A stretch of 64,000 bases of DNA from the NCBI GenBank assembly GCA_020051695.1, contig JAGVQM010000011.1, positions 124,001 to 188,000 on the forward strand, given 5' to 3'. Below the pieces are notes generated by a model. The model was not told where the DNA came from. It ran no database searches and worked only from the letters and a program-made list of their open reading frames with translations. The stretch comes from Candidatus Zixiibacteriota bacterium (GTDB taxonomy: Bacteria > Zixibacteria > MSB-5A5 > WJJR01 > JAJRUJ01). Positions 1 through 8,392 of this stretch are shown one piece after another (positions within the stretch are counted from its first letter, which is position 1; every line of letters begins with the position of its first letter). The position numbers and the translations under genes were made by a program.

Positions 1-2
1 CG

Positions 3-836
3 ACCATCGAAAATAATAGACTCATGATGCAGTTTTATAACGCGCCGCCGCTGCCCTCCCCCTGGATGTATCGCGCTTCAGTATTAAACGGCGGCCAGTG
101 GGTGGATGGCGGTACCTTCAATGTCGATCTGGGGGGCAATCTTGTCAATGCGCAGGGCCAGCCCATCGACGATAACACACTGAACTTCGGCACGCTGGAC
201 CTCCTCACCTGCGATTCGCTGCGGATCACGTTTGCCGAGAGCGGCGCCGGTATGTTGTTTCTGGCGGCGGCGATCGATTCCAATGTCAGTGTCAGACTGG
301 AATCTCCCATGAAAGAAGAAGTGGGAGCGCGGGACCTGTATTATACCTATGGCACGCCCTCGGATGCTTTTGATGATAACGAACTTTCCGGCATTTGGTT
401 TGCCGATGTCGACGGCCAGTCACCGAGTTTGGACTCACTCCCCGACCTGCCCGCAGGCTGGATTTTCGAGGGGTGGGCGAATCATGGCGGCGTGTATTTG
501 TCCACCGGCAAATTTTCGGGCAAGGCGGGGGCGGATCAGAATTGTCGTTACTACAACTGTAGCGCCTCGACCCCGGCGTTTCCCGGGGAGGACTTCCTGG
601 TCAATCCGCCGGCGGGTATACAGTTCCCGTTCGAATTTGATGAGGGCGATTCGGTGGTGATTTCCATCGAACCTGAGGATGATCCGGACTCCGGTTTGCC
701 GTTCATCCGCTGGCATTTCCGCCATATCGATCGGACATCTGCGGAACTCCTTGAACAACTGGAACAAACCCATTTCATCTCGGCCAACGTTTCGCCCTAT
801 TGGCCGGCCGCAAATGCCTTTATTACAAGCGATTAG
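3..836 (+). CDS. Secreted protein with RskA/anti-sigma-K-like domain, 5' end outside the window
   Basis: The reading frame is open from the window edge and ends with TAG at 834-836, so the true start and any signal peptide probably lie upstream; the first ATG inside is at 24. The C-terminal 130 residues contain a series of short motifs (LPAGW, EGW, LSTGKF, PGEDF, VVISIEPE) that resemble the extracellular domain of RskA-type anti-sigma factors, a domain that also occurs as free-standing secreted proteins in FCB-group bacteria. Neither a membrane segment nor a zinc-binding anti-sigma helix is visible in the part present, so sigma sequestration cannot be claimed. A Cys pair in NCRYYNC could form a disulfide after export. 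Family assignment is from motif pattern only. Confidence 0.6.
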   Translation, partial: TIENNRLMMQFYNAPPLPSPWMYRASVLNGGQWVDGGTFNVDLGGNLVNAQGQPIDDNTLNFGTLDLLTCDSLRITFAESGAGMLFLAAAIDSNVSVRLESPMKEEVGARDLYYTYGTPSDAFDDNELSGIWFADVDGQSPSLDSLPDLPAGWIFEGWANHGGVYLSTGKFSGKAGADQNCRYYNCSASTPAFPGEDFLVNPPAGIQFPFEFDEGDSVVISIEPEDDPDSGLPFIRWHFRHIDRTSAELLEQLEQTHFISANVSPYWPAANAFITSD

Positions 837-1002
837 GTGGCGTATGGCGCTGTCGTAAAGAGGGTGAGAGACAGCGTTGGGGGCCGGTGCTTCGGTGTCA
901 AAAAACGGAGTAGCAAAGGCAGGTTCTGCAAATTCAAGCAATACGACCGGAATAAAAAGGTATATTGCGTACTATTAAGAGGGGGGAGAATAACCAGCTA
1001 AG

Positions 1003-1236
1003 ATGATGGGCGAAAAAACCGGCGGAGCAAGCCGGTGGACACGGTGGACCGGGGCGGTTCTGTTTGGAGTGCTCGGAGTGGTGGTCTTGTTGGGGGGGAT
1101 GGGATTGCTCGGATTAAAAGAACACCCCATGAGGCCGGCAATCGGTGTTGCTTTGTTGTGTTACAGTGCGTTACGGATTCTAGTGAACATCTGGCTCGGG
1201 CGCTCCAAACGCAATTCAAGGATTGAGATTCACTAA
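1003..1236 (+). CDS. Small two-helix membrane protein, unknown function
   Basis: A 77-residue protein starting at ATG ATG (1003/1006), with a purine-rich GGGGGGAG stretch about 15 bases upstream as a loose ribosome site. Residues 16-36 (rich in V, L and G) and 44-65 form two hydrophobic segments joined by a short KEHPMRP loop; the N-terminus is basic and the tail RSKRNSRIEIH is strongly basic, so both ends are expected in the cytoplasm. I do not recognise a family. It stands alone between the anti-sigma-like protein and the TPR/Exb operon, 93 bases before the latter. Length and composition make it a plausible real gene, but nothing else supports it. Confidence 0.5.
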   Translation: MMGEKTGGASRWTRWTGAVLFGVLGVVVLLGGMGLLGLKEHPMRPAIGVALLCYSALRILVNIWLGRSKRNSRIEIH

Positions 1237-1329
1237 GCCGTTCCGTCATAAGCATGAAGGGGTGGGCAAAAACCGCTTGACACTGAGATAAAATCGGGGA
1301 ATAATTGAAAATTATGTAAAAATGGGGAT

Positions 1330-3207
1330 GTGTTGAAAAACATGATAAAGACTCGCGGAATACTGTTAATTGTGGTTCTCCTTGCGGTGACCCTTACCGC
1401 CCCGCGGGCGGCTTTGGGCAAGGTCGACCTCGGACTCGCGCAGACCATGATCAATGACGGTCGGTACCAGGAAGCCGTCGATTATCTGTTGCAGGCCGAA
1501 AAAGACGAGGCCCGGAATATCGACTTGTATAAGTTGCTGGGCGACGCCTATGTCGGCCTGGCCGACTATGCCAAAGCCGGAGAATCACTTGAACAGGCCC
1601 TGAAGCTGAAAAGCGGGGACACCGACGCCCGCTTGAAATTGGGCGATGTCCTGGTCAAGCTTGGTCAATCCGCCGGGGCCGTCGATGTCCTGAAAAAGGG
1701 GTTGGACAAAGCCAAAAAAGATTCTGAAAAAGCGGTGTTCAATGACGCCATCGGCCGGGCACTGATCGCCGGCGGTGATTGCAATGGTGCTCAGGAATAT
1801 TTGCTGAAAGCCACGATCCAGGACGGGGAAAACCTCGAGTATCGTGTCGATTTGGGTCAGGCATATTATGAATGTCAGGTGTATTCGCTGGCCAAAATCG
1901 AGTACCAGGCCGTCCTCAGTGCCGACTCGAACAACTGCAAGGCATGGTACCGCATCGGCTTCGCCCAGTTTCGCGATCGCGCGTTCAATGATGCGTTGTA
2001 TTCTTTCCAGCGGGCGTATTTATGCGATACGACTTTTATCCCGGTTTTTTATGATCTGGCCCTACTGAATGTGCTGTCTGCCCGCTCGCAGCGGGGCGAA
2101 AAAGCCGAAGAGTACTACCGTAACGCCCTGTACTATTTCGAGCGGTACCGCACCGAGTGGCCGGATTCCAACAAAGTCCTGGTCGCGAAAAATATCTCAT
2201 TGGCCTATTTCTATCTCAATGGTTATGAGCAGGCAGCCGAGGAACTCGCGCGGGCCATCGATGAAGTCGGTGTGGAAGATCCCGAATTGCTGTTTTTGCT
2301 GGGCCGGTCTTTGCAGCTGCTGCAGCGTTATCCCGAGGCGCTCGAACGGTTCAACCAGTATGAAGCCGGGCTGACCGACGCCGACACTGCCTCCGCGGAG
2401 TTTTACAGCCGGCGGGGGATGGTCCGCTACGCCATGAAAAACGAGGACTCCACACTGGTCAATGATGCTGCGTGGCTGACCAAGGCAGTCGAGGATTTCA
2501 AGAAAGCCGTCGAGCTGGATTCGACCGACGCCCGTTCCATTTCGATGGCTGGTTCCCTGTTGAGCAGTGAGGTGCTGAAGCAGTACGAAGAATCTCTCTG
2601 GTACCTCGATCGGCTGACGGTCATGTTCCCCGAAGAACCCAGTTACTGGTTCAATGCCGCTATTGTGCGGCTGCGGTTGAAGCGGGATATGGAAGCGCTG
2701 GAATTTTTGTTCCAGGCGATGGCCAACGATACGACTGCGGAAGGTCTGGTCAAGAACAAAGCGCGCGAATACGCCTCGCCGATTCTTCTGACATCCGGTC
2801 AGTATACCCGGGCCCGCGAATATTATCAGGGCTTGATCGCGCAGGAGCCGAACAATTGTGAGCACAAGAAATGGTTTGCCTTTACATATTATGTCGCAGC
2901 CGGTGCGGCCCCCGAAGGCGATGAGATGCGGCAGGCGTATCAGCGGGCGCTCCCGCATCTTGAACGCGCCTATGAATGCATGAAGGCCCATGGTCAAACG
3001 CCATGCCAGATGAACGAGATCGGCAAGTGGCTGGCCCAGACATATACACAATTACCGATACCGGATTGGAAAGAAGCCGGACCGTTGATTGAGCAGGGAT
3101 TAAAATGCAGCCCGAACGACTCGGATTTTCGCGAGTTGCAGCGGATTGATGAGGAAAACAAAACACAGGAATATGTGCCGGGTACGAAAGCCCCGGGTCA
3201 ACGATAA
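1330..3207 (+). CDS. Exported TPR-repeat protein heading an ExbB/ExbD/TonB operon
   Basis: About 620 residues. The N-terminus has a basic n-region, a long hydrophobic core (ILLIVVLLAVTLTAP) and an AALG cleavage-like end near residue 31, so it is a secreted/periplasmic protein. From residue 40 on there are tandem 34-residue TPR units (LYKLLGDAYVGLADYAKAGE, AWYRIGFAQF, LLFLLGRSLQLLQRYPEALE and others), probably ten or more. TPR arrays bind protein partners; here the likely partners are components of the TonB system encoded just downstream. Start is uncertain: GTG 1330, TTG 1333 and ATG 1342 are in frame, and the only Shine-Dalgarno-like GGGG (1324-1327) fits TTG best. It is followed after 33 bases by a membrane protein gene on the same strand. 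Confidence 0.85.
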   Translation: MLKNMIKTRGILLIVVLLAVTLTAPRAALGKVDLGLAQTMINDGRYQEAVDYLLQAEKDEARNIDLYKLLGDAYVGLADYAKAGESLEQALKLKSGDTDARLKLGDVLVKLGQSAGAVDVLKKGLDKAKKDSEKAVFNDAIGRALIAGGDCNGAQEYLLKATIQDGENLEYRVDLGQAYYECQVYSLAKIEYQAVLSADSNNCKAWYRIGFAQFRDRAFNDALYSFQRAYLCDTTFIPVFYDLALLNVLSARSQRGEKAEEYYRNALYYFERYRTEWPDSNKVLVAKNISLAYFYLNGYEQAAEELARAIDEVGVEDPELLFLLGRSLQLLQRYPEALERFNQYEAGLTDADTASAEFYSRRGMVRYAMKNEDSTLVNDAAWLTKAVEDFKKAVELDSTDARSISMAGSLLSSEVLKQYEESLWYLDRLTVMFPEEPSYWFNAAIVRLRLKRDMEALEFLFQAMANDTTAEGLVKNKAREYASPILLTSGQYTRAREYYQGLIAQEPNNCEHKKWFAFTYYVAAGAAPEGDEMRQAYQRALPHLERAYECMKAHGQTPCQMNEIGKWLAQTYTQLPIPDWKEAGPLIEQGLKCSPNDSDFRELQRIDEENKTQEYVPGTKAPGQR

Positions 3208-3240
3208 GTAAAGTCTCACACTTTTTGGGTGGATGTCTGT

Positions 3241-3975
3241 ATGGCTGAACCTAAAGCCGAACAAAAACCGGCAAAAGAGAACAAAACACAAATCCCCGAT
3301 GCCGATACGCGCTATCGGTACCTTGGCTTCGAGGTGTTTCCCAAAAGCAGCGGTAAATTCTGGAAATCCGATGCTGAAATCGACCAGCACCTTGCCAAGG
3401 TACGGTCGATTACGTCGTTCTCCGACTGGGATCGGGATTTTTCGCTGATTAAAACACCCGATATCACGGCCTCCGACCGCATCGTCCTCATCCTTTCCAA
3501 CGTCGTACTGCTGCTGTCGATGTTCCTGCCGTGGTTGTCCTATTGGACAGCGCAGGGACAGCAGACTGCTATCTGGTTCGGGACACTTGGTGTCCTGGGT
3601 GGGGCATTGGGCGGCGCTTTTGCGGTCGGGACCGGCGTCGGACTGGCCGGACTGTGCGGGTTGGTGGTATTTATCTGCACGCCGCTGCTGGCTGTGCTGG
3701 GGTTGGTGGCCCTGCTGAACAAGGGCAAGGACGCCGATGCCTATGTCCGCCGCCTGCGTTTCGTGCTCCGGCTGAATTACGTCGGGCTGGGTGCGTGGCT
3801 TCTGGGCCTCGTTTTGGTTTTGGTCGGCGGCAACATCACGCCGCTGGTCAATGCGGGTCTCACGCATCTGGGGGAGAGTTTCACGATCGTCACCCTGTTT
3901 GACCTGATATCCTATGGGGCGATCATTCCGGTGGCCATGTTTTATTTGAATGCATTAAAGAGTAACGATTTGTAA
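3241..3975 (+). CDS. Polytopic membrane protein of unknown function, Exb operon
   Basis: 244 residues from ATG 3241, chosen over an upstream in-frame GTG (3229) because a GGGTGG ribosome site sits 8 bases before it. The first 75 residues are charged and soluble (MAEPKAEQKPAKENK then YRYLGFEVFP), followed by a hydrophobic segment (about 80-100), a very glycine-rich hydrophobic block (112-158), and two further helices near 175-195 and 220-240. No catalytic motif is visible and I do not recognise a family. Its place between the TPR protein and the ExbB gene suggests an accessory role in the TonB-linked machinery. That is inference from position only. Confidence 0.7.
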   Translation: MAEPKAEQKPAKENKTQIPDADTRYRYLGFEVFPKSSGKFWKSDAEIDQHLAKVRSITSFSDWDRDFSLIKTPDITASDRIVLILSNVVLLLSMFLPWLSYWTAQGQQTAIWFGTLGVLGGALGGAFAVGTGVGLAGLCGLVVFICTPLLAVLGLVALLNKGKDADAYVRRLRFVLRLNYVGLGAWLLGLVLVLVGGNITPLVNAGLTHLGESFTIVTLFDLISYGAIIPVAMFYLNALKSNDL

Positions 3976-4135
3976 ACGATGGGGAATGTCAACCGTTATC
4001 CATGCGGGAAGCGGTTTGTGCAATCGCGGCAACGGGGTCGGATGGACGATGAGGGGTGGGGTCTTTACCCGGAACCGTGTCCACGATTAACCGGCAGTCG
4101 AAAAGAAAAACAGCTTCCGTTATGAGGAGGAGCCC

Positions 4136-4867
4136 GTGAAGCAATCTGTTTTCACCGTCATCGTCTTGATTATCTCTTTGGCGACCGGGTTTATCATCTG
4201 GACCCAGTTGCCGGCCTATCTTCAAGAGGGTGGTCCCCTGGTCGGCGTGCTGATCGCGCTGCTGGTAATGCTGGCGGCCTACATTCTGGAGCGTGTGTTC
4301 ACGTTGCGCAAGGCGCGTGGTACGGCCTCGATCCAATCGTTCTTCAAAAAGGTTGTCGAATACATCAAGCAGGGCAACTACGAAGGCGCCATGGCCGCGT
4401 GTGACAAGCAGCGCGGTTCCTGCGCCAATGTGCTGCGCGCCGGTATTGAACGGTATTCACAGATCCGCGAAAATTCATCCATGGGGACGGAAAAGCGGCT
4501 CTCTGAAACGCAGCGGGCCATCGACGAGGCCAATGCCCTGGAAGTCCCGCTCCTGGAACGCAACCTGATCGCCCTGTCCACGATCGCCTCGATTGCCACG
4601 ATGACCGGACTGTTGGGGACGACCATTGGTATGATCCGTGCGTTTAACGCCACTGGTCACGCCCAGGGCGGCGTCATCGATGCCACCTCGCTGGCCACCG
4701 GTATTTCCGAAGCGCTGGTCAACACCGCCGGCGGGCTGGTCAACGCGATTATCGGTATCGTGGCCTACAACTTCTTTGTCAACAAAGTGGACTCGTTCAA
4801 CTATACCGTCGATGAGGCGGCATATGAAGTCGTGCAGCTGCTCAAGGCCAAGGAAAGCGGGAGCTAA
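4136..4867 (+). CDS. MotA/TolQ/ExbB-family proton channel protein
   Basis: 243 residues from GTG 4136, supported by a strong GAGGAGG site 5 bases upstream. The layout is that of ExbB/TolQ: two N-terminal hydrophobic helices (about 5-25 and 35-53), a long cytoplasmic loop with YIKQGNYEGAMAAC, and a C-terminal helix pair (about 140-165 and 190-218) carrying the family signature around TMTGLLGTTIGMIRAF and GISEALVNTAGGL. ExbB pentamers enclose ExbD dimers and use proton flow across the inner membrane to energise TonB. The gene is followed after 3 bases by ExbD and then a second ExbD, so subunits are probably made together. It could equally be called TolQ-like, but the TonB genes nearby favour ExbB. 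Confidence 0.9.
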   Translation: MKQSVFTVIVLIISLATGFIIWTQLPAYLQEGGPLVGVLIALLVMLAAYILERVFTLRKARGTASIQSFFKKVVEYIKQGNYEGAMAACDKQRGSCANVLRAGIERYSQIRENSSMGTEKRLSETQRAIDEANALEVPLLERNLIALSTIASIATMTGLLGTTIGMIRAFNATGHAQGGVIDATSLATGISEALVNTAGGLVNAIIGIVAYNFFVNKVDSFNYTVDEAAYEVVQLLKAKESGS

Positions 4868-4870
4868 TAC

Positions 4871-5371
4871 ATGAAGAAGGGGAAACGCCGGGTCAGTATC
4901 GTTTTGGACATGACGCCGATGGTCGACATTGCCTTTCTGCTTTTGATTTTCTATATGGCGACCACGCAGTTCAAACCACCCGAGCAGAAAGATGTCGCGT
5001 TGCCCGTGTCCCGCTCCGAGCGCGAGCTCCCCAAGTCGAACTATATCACGGTGACCGTCACCGCCCTGGACTCGATCTTTGTTGATTACATCATTAAAAC
5101 CAAGGTATGGGATGAGACGGTCGGCGATTCGATCACGGTTCCGCAGCGTGAATATCGCGATGCAGATTATTTTACGATCGGCTCGGTGATTAATGAAATG
5201 CGGGTCGAGGCGCGAAAACAGGGTGTGAAGAACCTGTTCATCATCCTTAAAGCCGACCGCGACGCCAATTTCGGCACGATCGAGGAGATCATGAAAAACC
5301 TCCAGGAGGCCGAACTTAGTTCGTTCCAGGTCATTACGGATGTGGAGCAAACGCCTATTGCGCCTTTGTAG
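4871..5371 (+). CDS. ExbD/TolR-family biopolymer transport protein (first copy)
   Basis: 166 residues starting 3 bases after the ExbB stop. A short basic N-terminus (MKKGKRR) leads into the single membrane helix LDMTPMVDIAFLLLIFYM, in which Asp19 corresponds to the proton-carrying aspartate of ExbD. The rest is a periplasmic domain with the usual ExbD pattern; LFIILKADRDANFGTIEEIM near 120-142 matches the D-x-x-x-x-F/Y-x-x-I region. It acts with ExbB and TonB in the inner membrane. The N-terminal 35 residues are almost the same as in the second ExbD just downstream, but the periplasmic domains differ a good deal, suggesting old duplication with specialisation. Confidence 0.92.
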   Translation: MKKGKRRVSIVLDMTPMVDIAFLLLIFYMATTQFKPPEQKDVALPVSRSERELPKSNYITVTVTALDSIFVDYIIKTKVWDETVGDSITVPQREYRDADYFTIGSVINEMRVEARKQGVKNLFIILKADRDANFGTIEEIMKNLQEAELSSFQVITDVEQTPIAPL

Positions 5372-5485
5372 CGTGGTCAGGGCGGCACTATTGCCCCAGC
5401 GGACCCGCCGCGGGTGCGTCGGATTAGTGAACAGCAATGCGGACCTGCGCATTGTGACATTGGCCAACGAAGCAGGAGAAGCCCT

Positions 5486-6064
5486 ATGGGCGCTGTTGAT
5501 TTAGCAGGACCCTCGTCAAAAGGCAAAAAGAAAGGCCTGCGCCGGCCCAAACGCCGAATTTCCATCCGGCTGGACATGACGCCGATGGTGGATATCGCCT
5601 TTCTGCTTTTGATTTTTTACATGGTATCCACGGTCTTCTCCGAGCCCCAGGCGATGGAGATCAACCTGCCGCCGGATACCGAGGTGCCGGTCAAAGAATC
5701 CAAAGTGCTGACTGTCCGCGTGGACGAGTTCAACAATTTGTATTGGAGTCTGTCCCAGGACGAACCGGTACCGATTCACTTCGATTCGCTGGCGGCGGTT
5801 TTAATTGATGAGAATCAGAAGACCACGGAACTGGTGACCTTGATCAAAATCAACAAATATGCCAAGTATTCCAAGATGGTCGATATCATCGATGAGATTG
5901 AAGTCATTGAGGCCCGGTTCAAACAGGCCAAACCCGATTTTTCGTATCGTTTTTCGATGGCGCCCTGGACCAACGGTGATACCAAGGCCGTCGAGCGGGT
6001 GCGGGCCATGTATGACGGTCTCGTGCCGCCTGCCGCGGCAGGAGGGGAGGGGGGCACGCCATGA
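5486..6064 (+). CDS. ExbD/TolR-family biopolymer transport protein (second copy)
   Basis: 192 residues from ATG 5486, chosen because AGGAG lies 7 bases upstream; the frame is open further 5' (to 5414), but that part reads poorly as protein. A longer basic head (SSKGKKKGLRRPKRR) precedes the helix LDMTPMVDIAFLLLIFYMV with the expected aspartate at residue 36. The periplasmic domain has a variant of the ExbD fold ending in a Gly/Ala-rich tail. The stop codon overlaps the start of the TonB gene (ATGA at 6061-6064), a sign of coupled translation. Two different ExbD proteins with one ExbB is common in FCB bacteria and may give heterodimers. Confidence 0.9.
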   Translation: MGAVDLAGPSSKGKKKGLRRPKRRISIRLDMTPMVDIAFLLLIFYMVSTVFSEPQAMEINLPPDTEVPVKESKVLTVRVDEFNNLYWSLSQDEPVPIHFDSLAAVLIDENQKTTELVTLIKINKYAKYSKMVDIIDEIEVIEARFKQAKPDFSYRFSMAPWTNGDTKAVERVRAMYDGLVPPAAAGGEGGTP

Positions 6065-6804
6065 CCGAAGTTGCCGTCCGTACAGTATTTTCCACGGGGA
6101 TTGGCGCATTTGAGCTGAAACGGTATTATCAGAAACACATGTTTCTGGGGACGATTATTTCTTCCGGCGCGGCCTTGGCGATTGTCGGGCTGATTATGTT
6201 GTACGGGTATTTGCAATCGCGCGAGGTCGAAGCGGTCCATGTCGTCCGGATCAAGACGCTGGCCGAACTGGCCCCGCCGCCATCCATGACCGCCCGCCCG
6301 CCGCAGATCCAGGTGGCGCAGCCGAAAATCGCCCCGCCGTCCATTGGTATCCCGACACCGGTGCCCGACGAAGAGGTGACCGAGGAAGTGAAATTTGCCA
6401 CCCGCGCGGAGCTGGCCCAGATGGCCGCCCCGATTACTGCTGCCAGCAGTATCGGCACCGGTGGTGACTCGATCGTCATCGATATCCCCGACGAGGAATT
6501 CATGCCCTCGGCCGATGAGTTTGTCGCGGTGGAAGAGATGCCGGTCCAGGTATACGATGAAGTCCCGGTGTACCCGGAGATGGCCGAACGGGCCGGGATC
6601 GAGGGTGTGGTCTGGGTCCGGGCGCTGGTCGACAAAGAAGGCCGGGTGCGCGATGCCATCATTCAGAAGGCCTCCGGGACCAACGCCGGTTTCGAGGAAG
6701 CCGCGCTGGCGGCGGCCATGAAAAACCGCTATAAGCCCGCCATCCAGAACGGCCGGCCAATACCCGTCTGGGTTTCCTATCGGGTCGTTTTTGAACTGAA
6801 GTAG
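6061..6804 (+). CDS. TonB-family energy transducer (first copy)
   Basis: 247 residues overlapping the upstream ExbD gene by ATGA. A cytoplasmic head (GAFELKRYYQKHMF) precedes one membrane helix (about 25-45, GTIISSGAALAIVGLIMLYG), followed by a Pro-rich stretch (APPPSMTARPPQIQ, APPSIGIPTPVPDEE) that would span the periplasm, an acidic middle, and a TonB C-terminal domain from about 170 (VYPEMAERAGIEGVVWVRAL to the C-terminus) with the typical YKPAIQNGRPIPVWV end. TonB proteins pass the energy of the ExbB/ExbD motor to outer-membrane transporters. The first residues of the helix region and the C-terminal domain are nearly identical to the second copy at 7010. No TonB-dependent receptor is encoded nearby. 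Confidence 0.93.
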   Translation: MTEVAVRTVFSTGIGAFELKRYYQKHMFLGTIISSGAALAIVGLIMLYGYLQSREVEAVHVVRIKTLAELAPPPSMTARPPQIQVAQPKIAPPSIGIPTPVPDEEVTEEVKFATRAELAQMAAPITAASSIGTGGDSIVIDIPDEEFMPSADEFVAVEEMPVQVYDEVPVYPEMAERAGIEGVVWVRALVDKEGRVRDAIIQKASGTNAGFEEAALAAAMKNRYKPAIQNGRPIPVWVSYRVVFELK

Positions 6805-6830
6805 AACGCGGCTTAAAGAAGATTTCCAAC

Positions 6831-6858
6831 CCGCCCCGGTTATCGGGGCGGTTTTTTT
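6831..6858 (+). terminator. Rho-independent terminator of the Exb/TonB operon
   Basis: Perfect 8-bp GC stem CCGCCCCG (6831-6838) with CGGGGCGG (6844-6851), a 5-base loop and a run of seven T. It sits 27 bases after the first TonB stop and would end the TPR-Exb-TonB transcript before the second TonB gene. Confidence 0.93.
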
Positions 6859-7009
6859 TATGCGGTCCCGGCGGGTAAAGTATCCCAGAATTCTGCAATT
6901 CCCGGGCACGTACGCCATGAATCCTGCCCGTGTAAACGCGCAAACATCACCGACGTTGTTGTGCTGGAGAATGGTGGCGACATGGCGTCGCCGATGATGG
7001 GAGGTTTAA

Positions 7010-7753
7010 ATGAATAGTATGCAGGTGGCGACAAATCCGTACGGTATCGGGGCGCTGGAATTGAAACGGCATTATCAGAAAAACATGTTCATGGGCACGA
7101 TTATTTCCTCTGCCGCGGCGTTGGCCGTGGTCGGAGCGATGGCGTTATCCACGATGTTGCAGACCCGGGAGGTCGAAGCGGTGCACGTGGTGCGGATCAA
7201 GACCCTGGCCGATCTGACACCGCCGCCGTCCATGACCGCGCGCCCGCCGCAAATCCAGGTAGCGCAGCCGAAAATCGCGCCGCCGTCGATCGGCATTCCG
7301 ACACCGGTCCCCGATGAACAGGTAACTGAAGAGGTCAAGTTCGCCACCCGCGCTGAGTTGGCCCAACTGGCTGCGCCGATTGCCAGTATCAGCGGTTCCG
7401 CCGGTGAGGGTGATTCGATTTTCATTGATATCCCCGACGATGAATTCATGCCCGCGCCGGATGAATTTGTCGCGGTGGAAGAGTATCCGGTGCCGGTGTA
7501 TCAGGAACCACTGGTCTATCCGGAGATGGCCGAGCGCGCCGGTATTGAGGGAGTTGTCTGGGTGCGGGCGCTGGTCGACAAAGACGGGCGCGTGCGGGAT
7601 GCCATTGTCGATAAGGCCTCCGGCACCAATGCCGGTTTCGAGGAGGCCGCCCTGACCGCAGCGATGAAGAACCGCTATAAACCGGCGATTCAAAACGGTC
7701 GGCCGATCCCGGTCTGGGTCTCATACCGCGCACTGTTCGAATTGAAACGATAG
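7010..7753 (+). CDS. TonB-family energy transducer (second copy)
   Basis: 247 residues from ATG 7010, preceded by a good GGGAGG ribosome site. Same plan and same length as the TonB at 6061: head with GALELKRHYQKNMF, one membrane helix, Pro-rich linker, acidic region, C-terminal TonB domain from about 170. Most of the linker and the C-terminal domain are identical; differences cluster in the membrane helix, in the acidic region near residues 130-165 and in a few positions of the C-terminal domain. It lies beyond a strong terminator, so it should have its own promoter in 6860-7000 and may be expressed under different conditions. The pair is best explained by a recent tandem duplication. Confidence 0.92.
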   Translation: MNSMQVATNPYGIGALELKRHYQKNMFMGTIISSAAALAVVGAMALSTMLQTREVEAVHVVRIKTLADLTPPPSMTARPPQIQVAQPKIAPPSIGIPTPVPDEQVTEEVKFATRAELAQLAAPIASISGSAGEGDSIFIDIPDDEFMPAPDEFVAVEEYPVPVYQEPLVYPEMAERAGIEGVVWVRALVDKDGRVRDAIVDKASGTNAGFEEAALTAAMKNRYKPAIQNGRPIPVWVSYRALFELKR

Positions 7754-7867
7754 GTATTTTCGCACATCCGACGAAGTCGGATTTCGTTTGGATGATAAGT
7801 AAACGAAAATGAACACGAGGCGTTAACTAATTGAATGGTTGATCAACGTAGAAAACGGAGATTCACC

Positions 7868-7954
7868 AAAGGAGGTGTGCTCCCCCAATTAATATCAAGT
7901 CAGCAACAAGAACCGGATGGCTCACGGGCGGCAGATAGCCGCCCGATTTTTTTT
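7868..7954 (+). other. Possible short terminator-capped RNA with a full Shine-Dalgarno motif
   Basis: AAAGGAGGTG at 7868-7877 is exactly complementary to the usual 3' tail of 16S rRNA, but no start codon at proper distance opens a frame; GTG 7875 gives five codons only. The motif can fold back in a small hairpin (GGAG 7871-7874 with CTCC 7880-7883). The transcript would end at the terminator at 7925-7954. The promoter is not identified. Small RNA, leader remnant or chance are all possible. Confidence 0.25.
7925..7954 (+). terminator. Rho-independent terminator
   Basis: Perfect 8-bp stem CGGGCGGC (7925-7932) with GCCGCCCG (7938-7945), 5-base loop, then A and eight T. It lies 170 bases after the second TonB gene and could end that transcript or a short RNA starting in between. 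Confidence 0.9.
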
Positions 7955-8130
7955 GCGTCGCAAGATTTTGTTCTCGACGGACCGCAATAACTGCGTCTGG
8001 CCATGATTATCTCCGATATTCGGTTATAAATCCGGATTGAAGTCATCGGTTAAGTCGAGCGGCGCATAAATTGCGTGAGCAAATCATTGCACGTTCCGAC
8101 GTCTCCCGCCGCAAACCGGTACAACCATCT

Positions 8131-8168
8131 CCCGAACAACACCTTCTGTCATATTGTTCGGGATTTTT
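8131..8168 (+). terminator. Rho-independent terminator-like hairpin
   Basis: Perfect 9-bp stem CCCGAACAA (8131-8139) with TTGTTCGGG (8154-8162), 14-base loop, followed by A and five T. No protein gene on the + strand precedes it after the terminator at 7925, so it may end an unannotated RNA. Confidence 0.65.
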
Positions 8169-8259
8169 GCATGAGTTGGCATAGTGTTTGATTCTCTTTA
8201 TTGTTGACAAGGTTAGCGGCGAAGAAAGCGGTAAGGGGTACTGACGAAGCGGGGGATGG

Positions 8260-8290
8260 AAGGAGCTCCTGGGTGAGGGAGGAGCTCCTT
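8260..8290. repeat. 10-bp inverted repeat with self-palindromic arms
   Basis: AAGGAGCTCC (8260-8269) and GGAGCTCCTT (8281-8290) are perfect reverse complements separated by 11 bases, and each arm contains the palindrome GGAGCTCC. It could be a regulator binding site or an RNA hairpin upstream of the TPR gene; there is no T-run, so it is not a terminator on the + strand. Confidence 0.6.
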
Positions 8291-8347
8291 CTCCGCAAGA
8301 AGAAAACTTTCGCCGGTTTGAATATAGATTGAGTGCCGATGAGTGGA

Positions 8348-8392
8348 CCGGGCGTTGTCCCCAGGGAAGGGGCCGCCCGGTTCGTCATTTTT
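8348..8392 (+). terminator. Two-part GC hairpin with weak T tail
   Basis: Outer stem CCGGGCG (8348-8354) with CGCCCGG (8374-8380), inner CCCC/GGGG stem, then TTCGTCATTTTT. It lies about 95 bases before the TPR gene start and could be a terminator or attenuator. Confidence 0.45.

Noticed and set aside
4475-5467. Open frame of 330 codons on the minus strand opposite ExbB and ExbD
   Set aside because: Antisense to conserved genes, no ribosome site, no family features.
5815-6918. Open frame of 367 codons on the minus strand opposite ExbD and TonB
   Set aside because: Antisense to conserved genes and through the terminator; composition rich in G, R, H and D with no domain.
7875-7892. Mini-ORF starting with GTG in the perfect Shine-Dalgarno motif
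   Set aside because: Start codon overlaps the motif itself, so spacing is impossible; only five codons.
7860-7960. Riboswitch before the terminator at 7925
   Set aside because: No known aptamer core (c-di-GMP, TPP, cobalamin, SAM) could be matched by eye.
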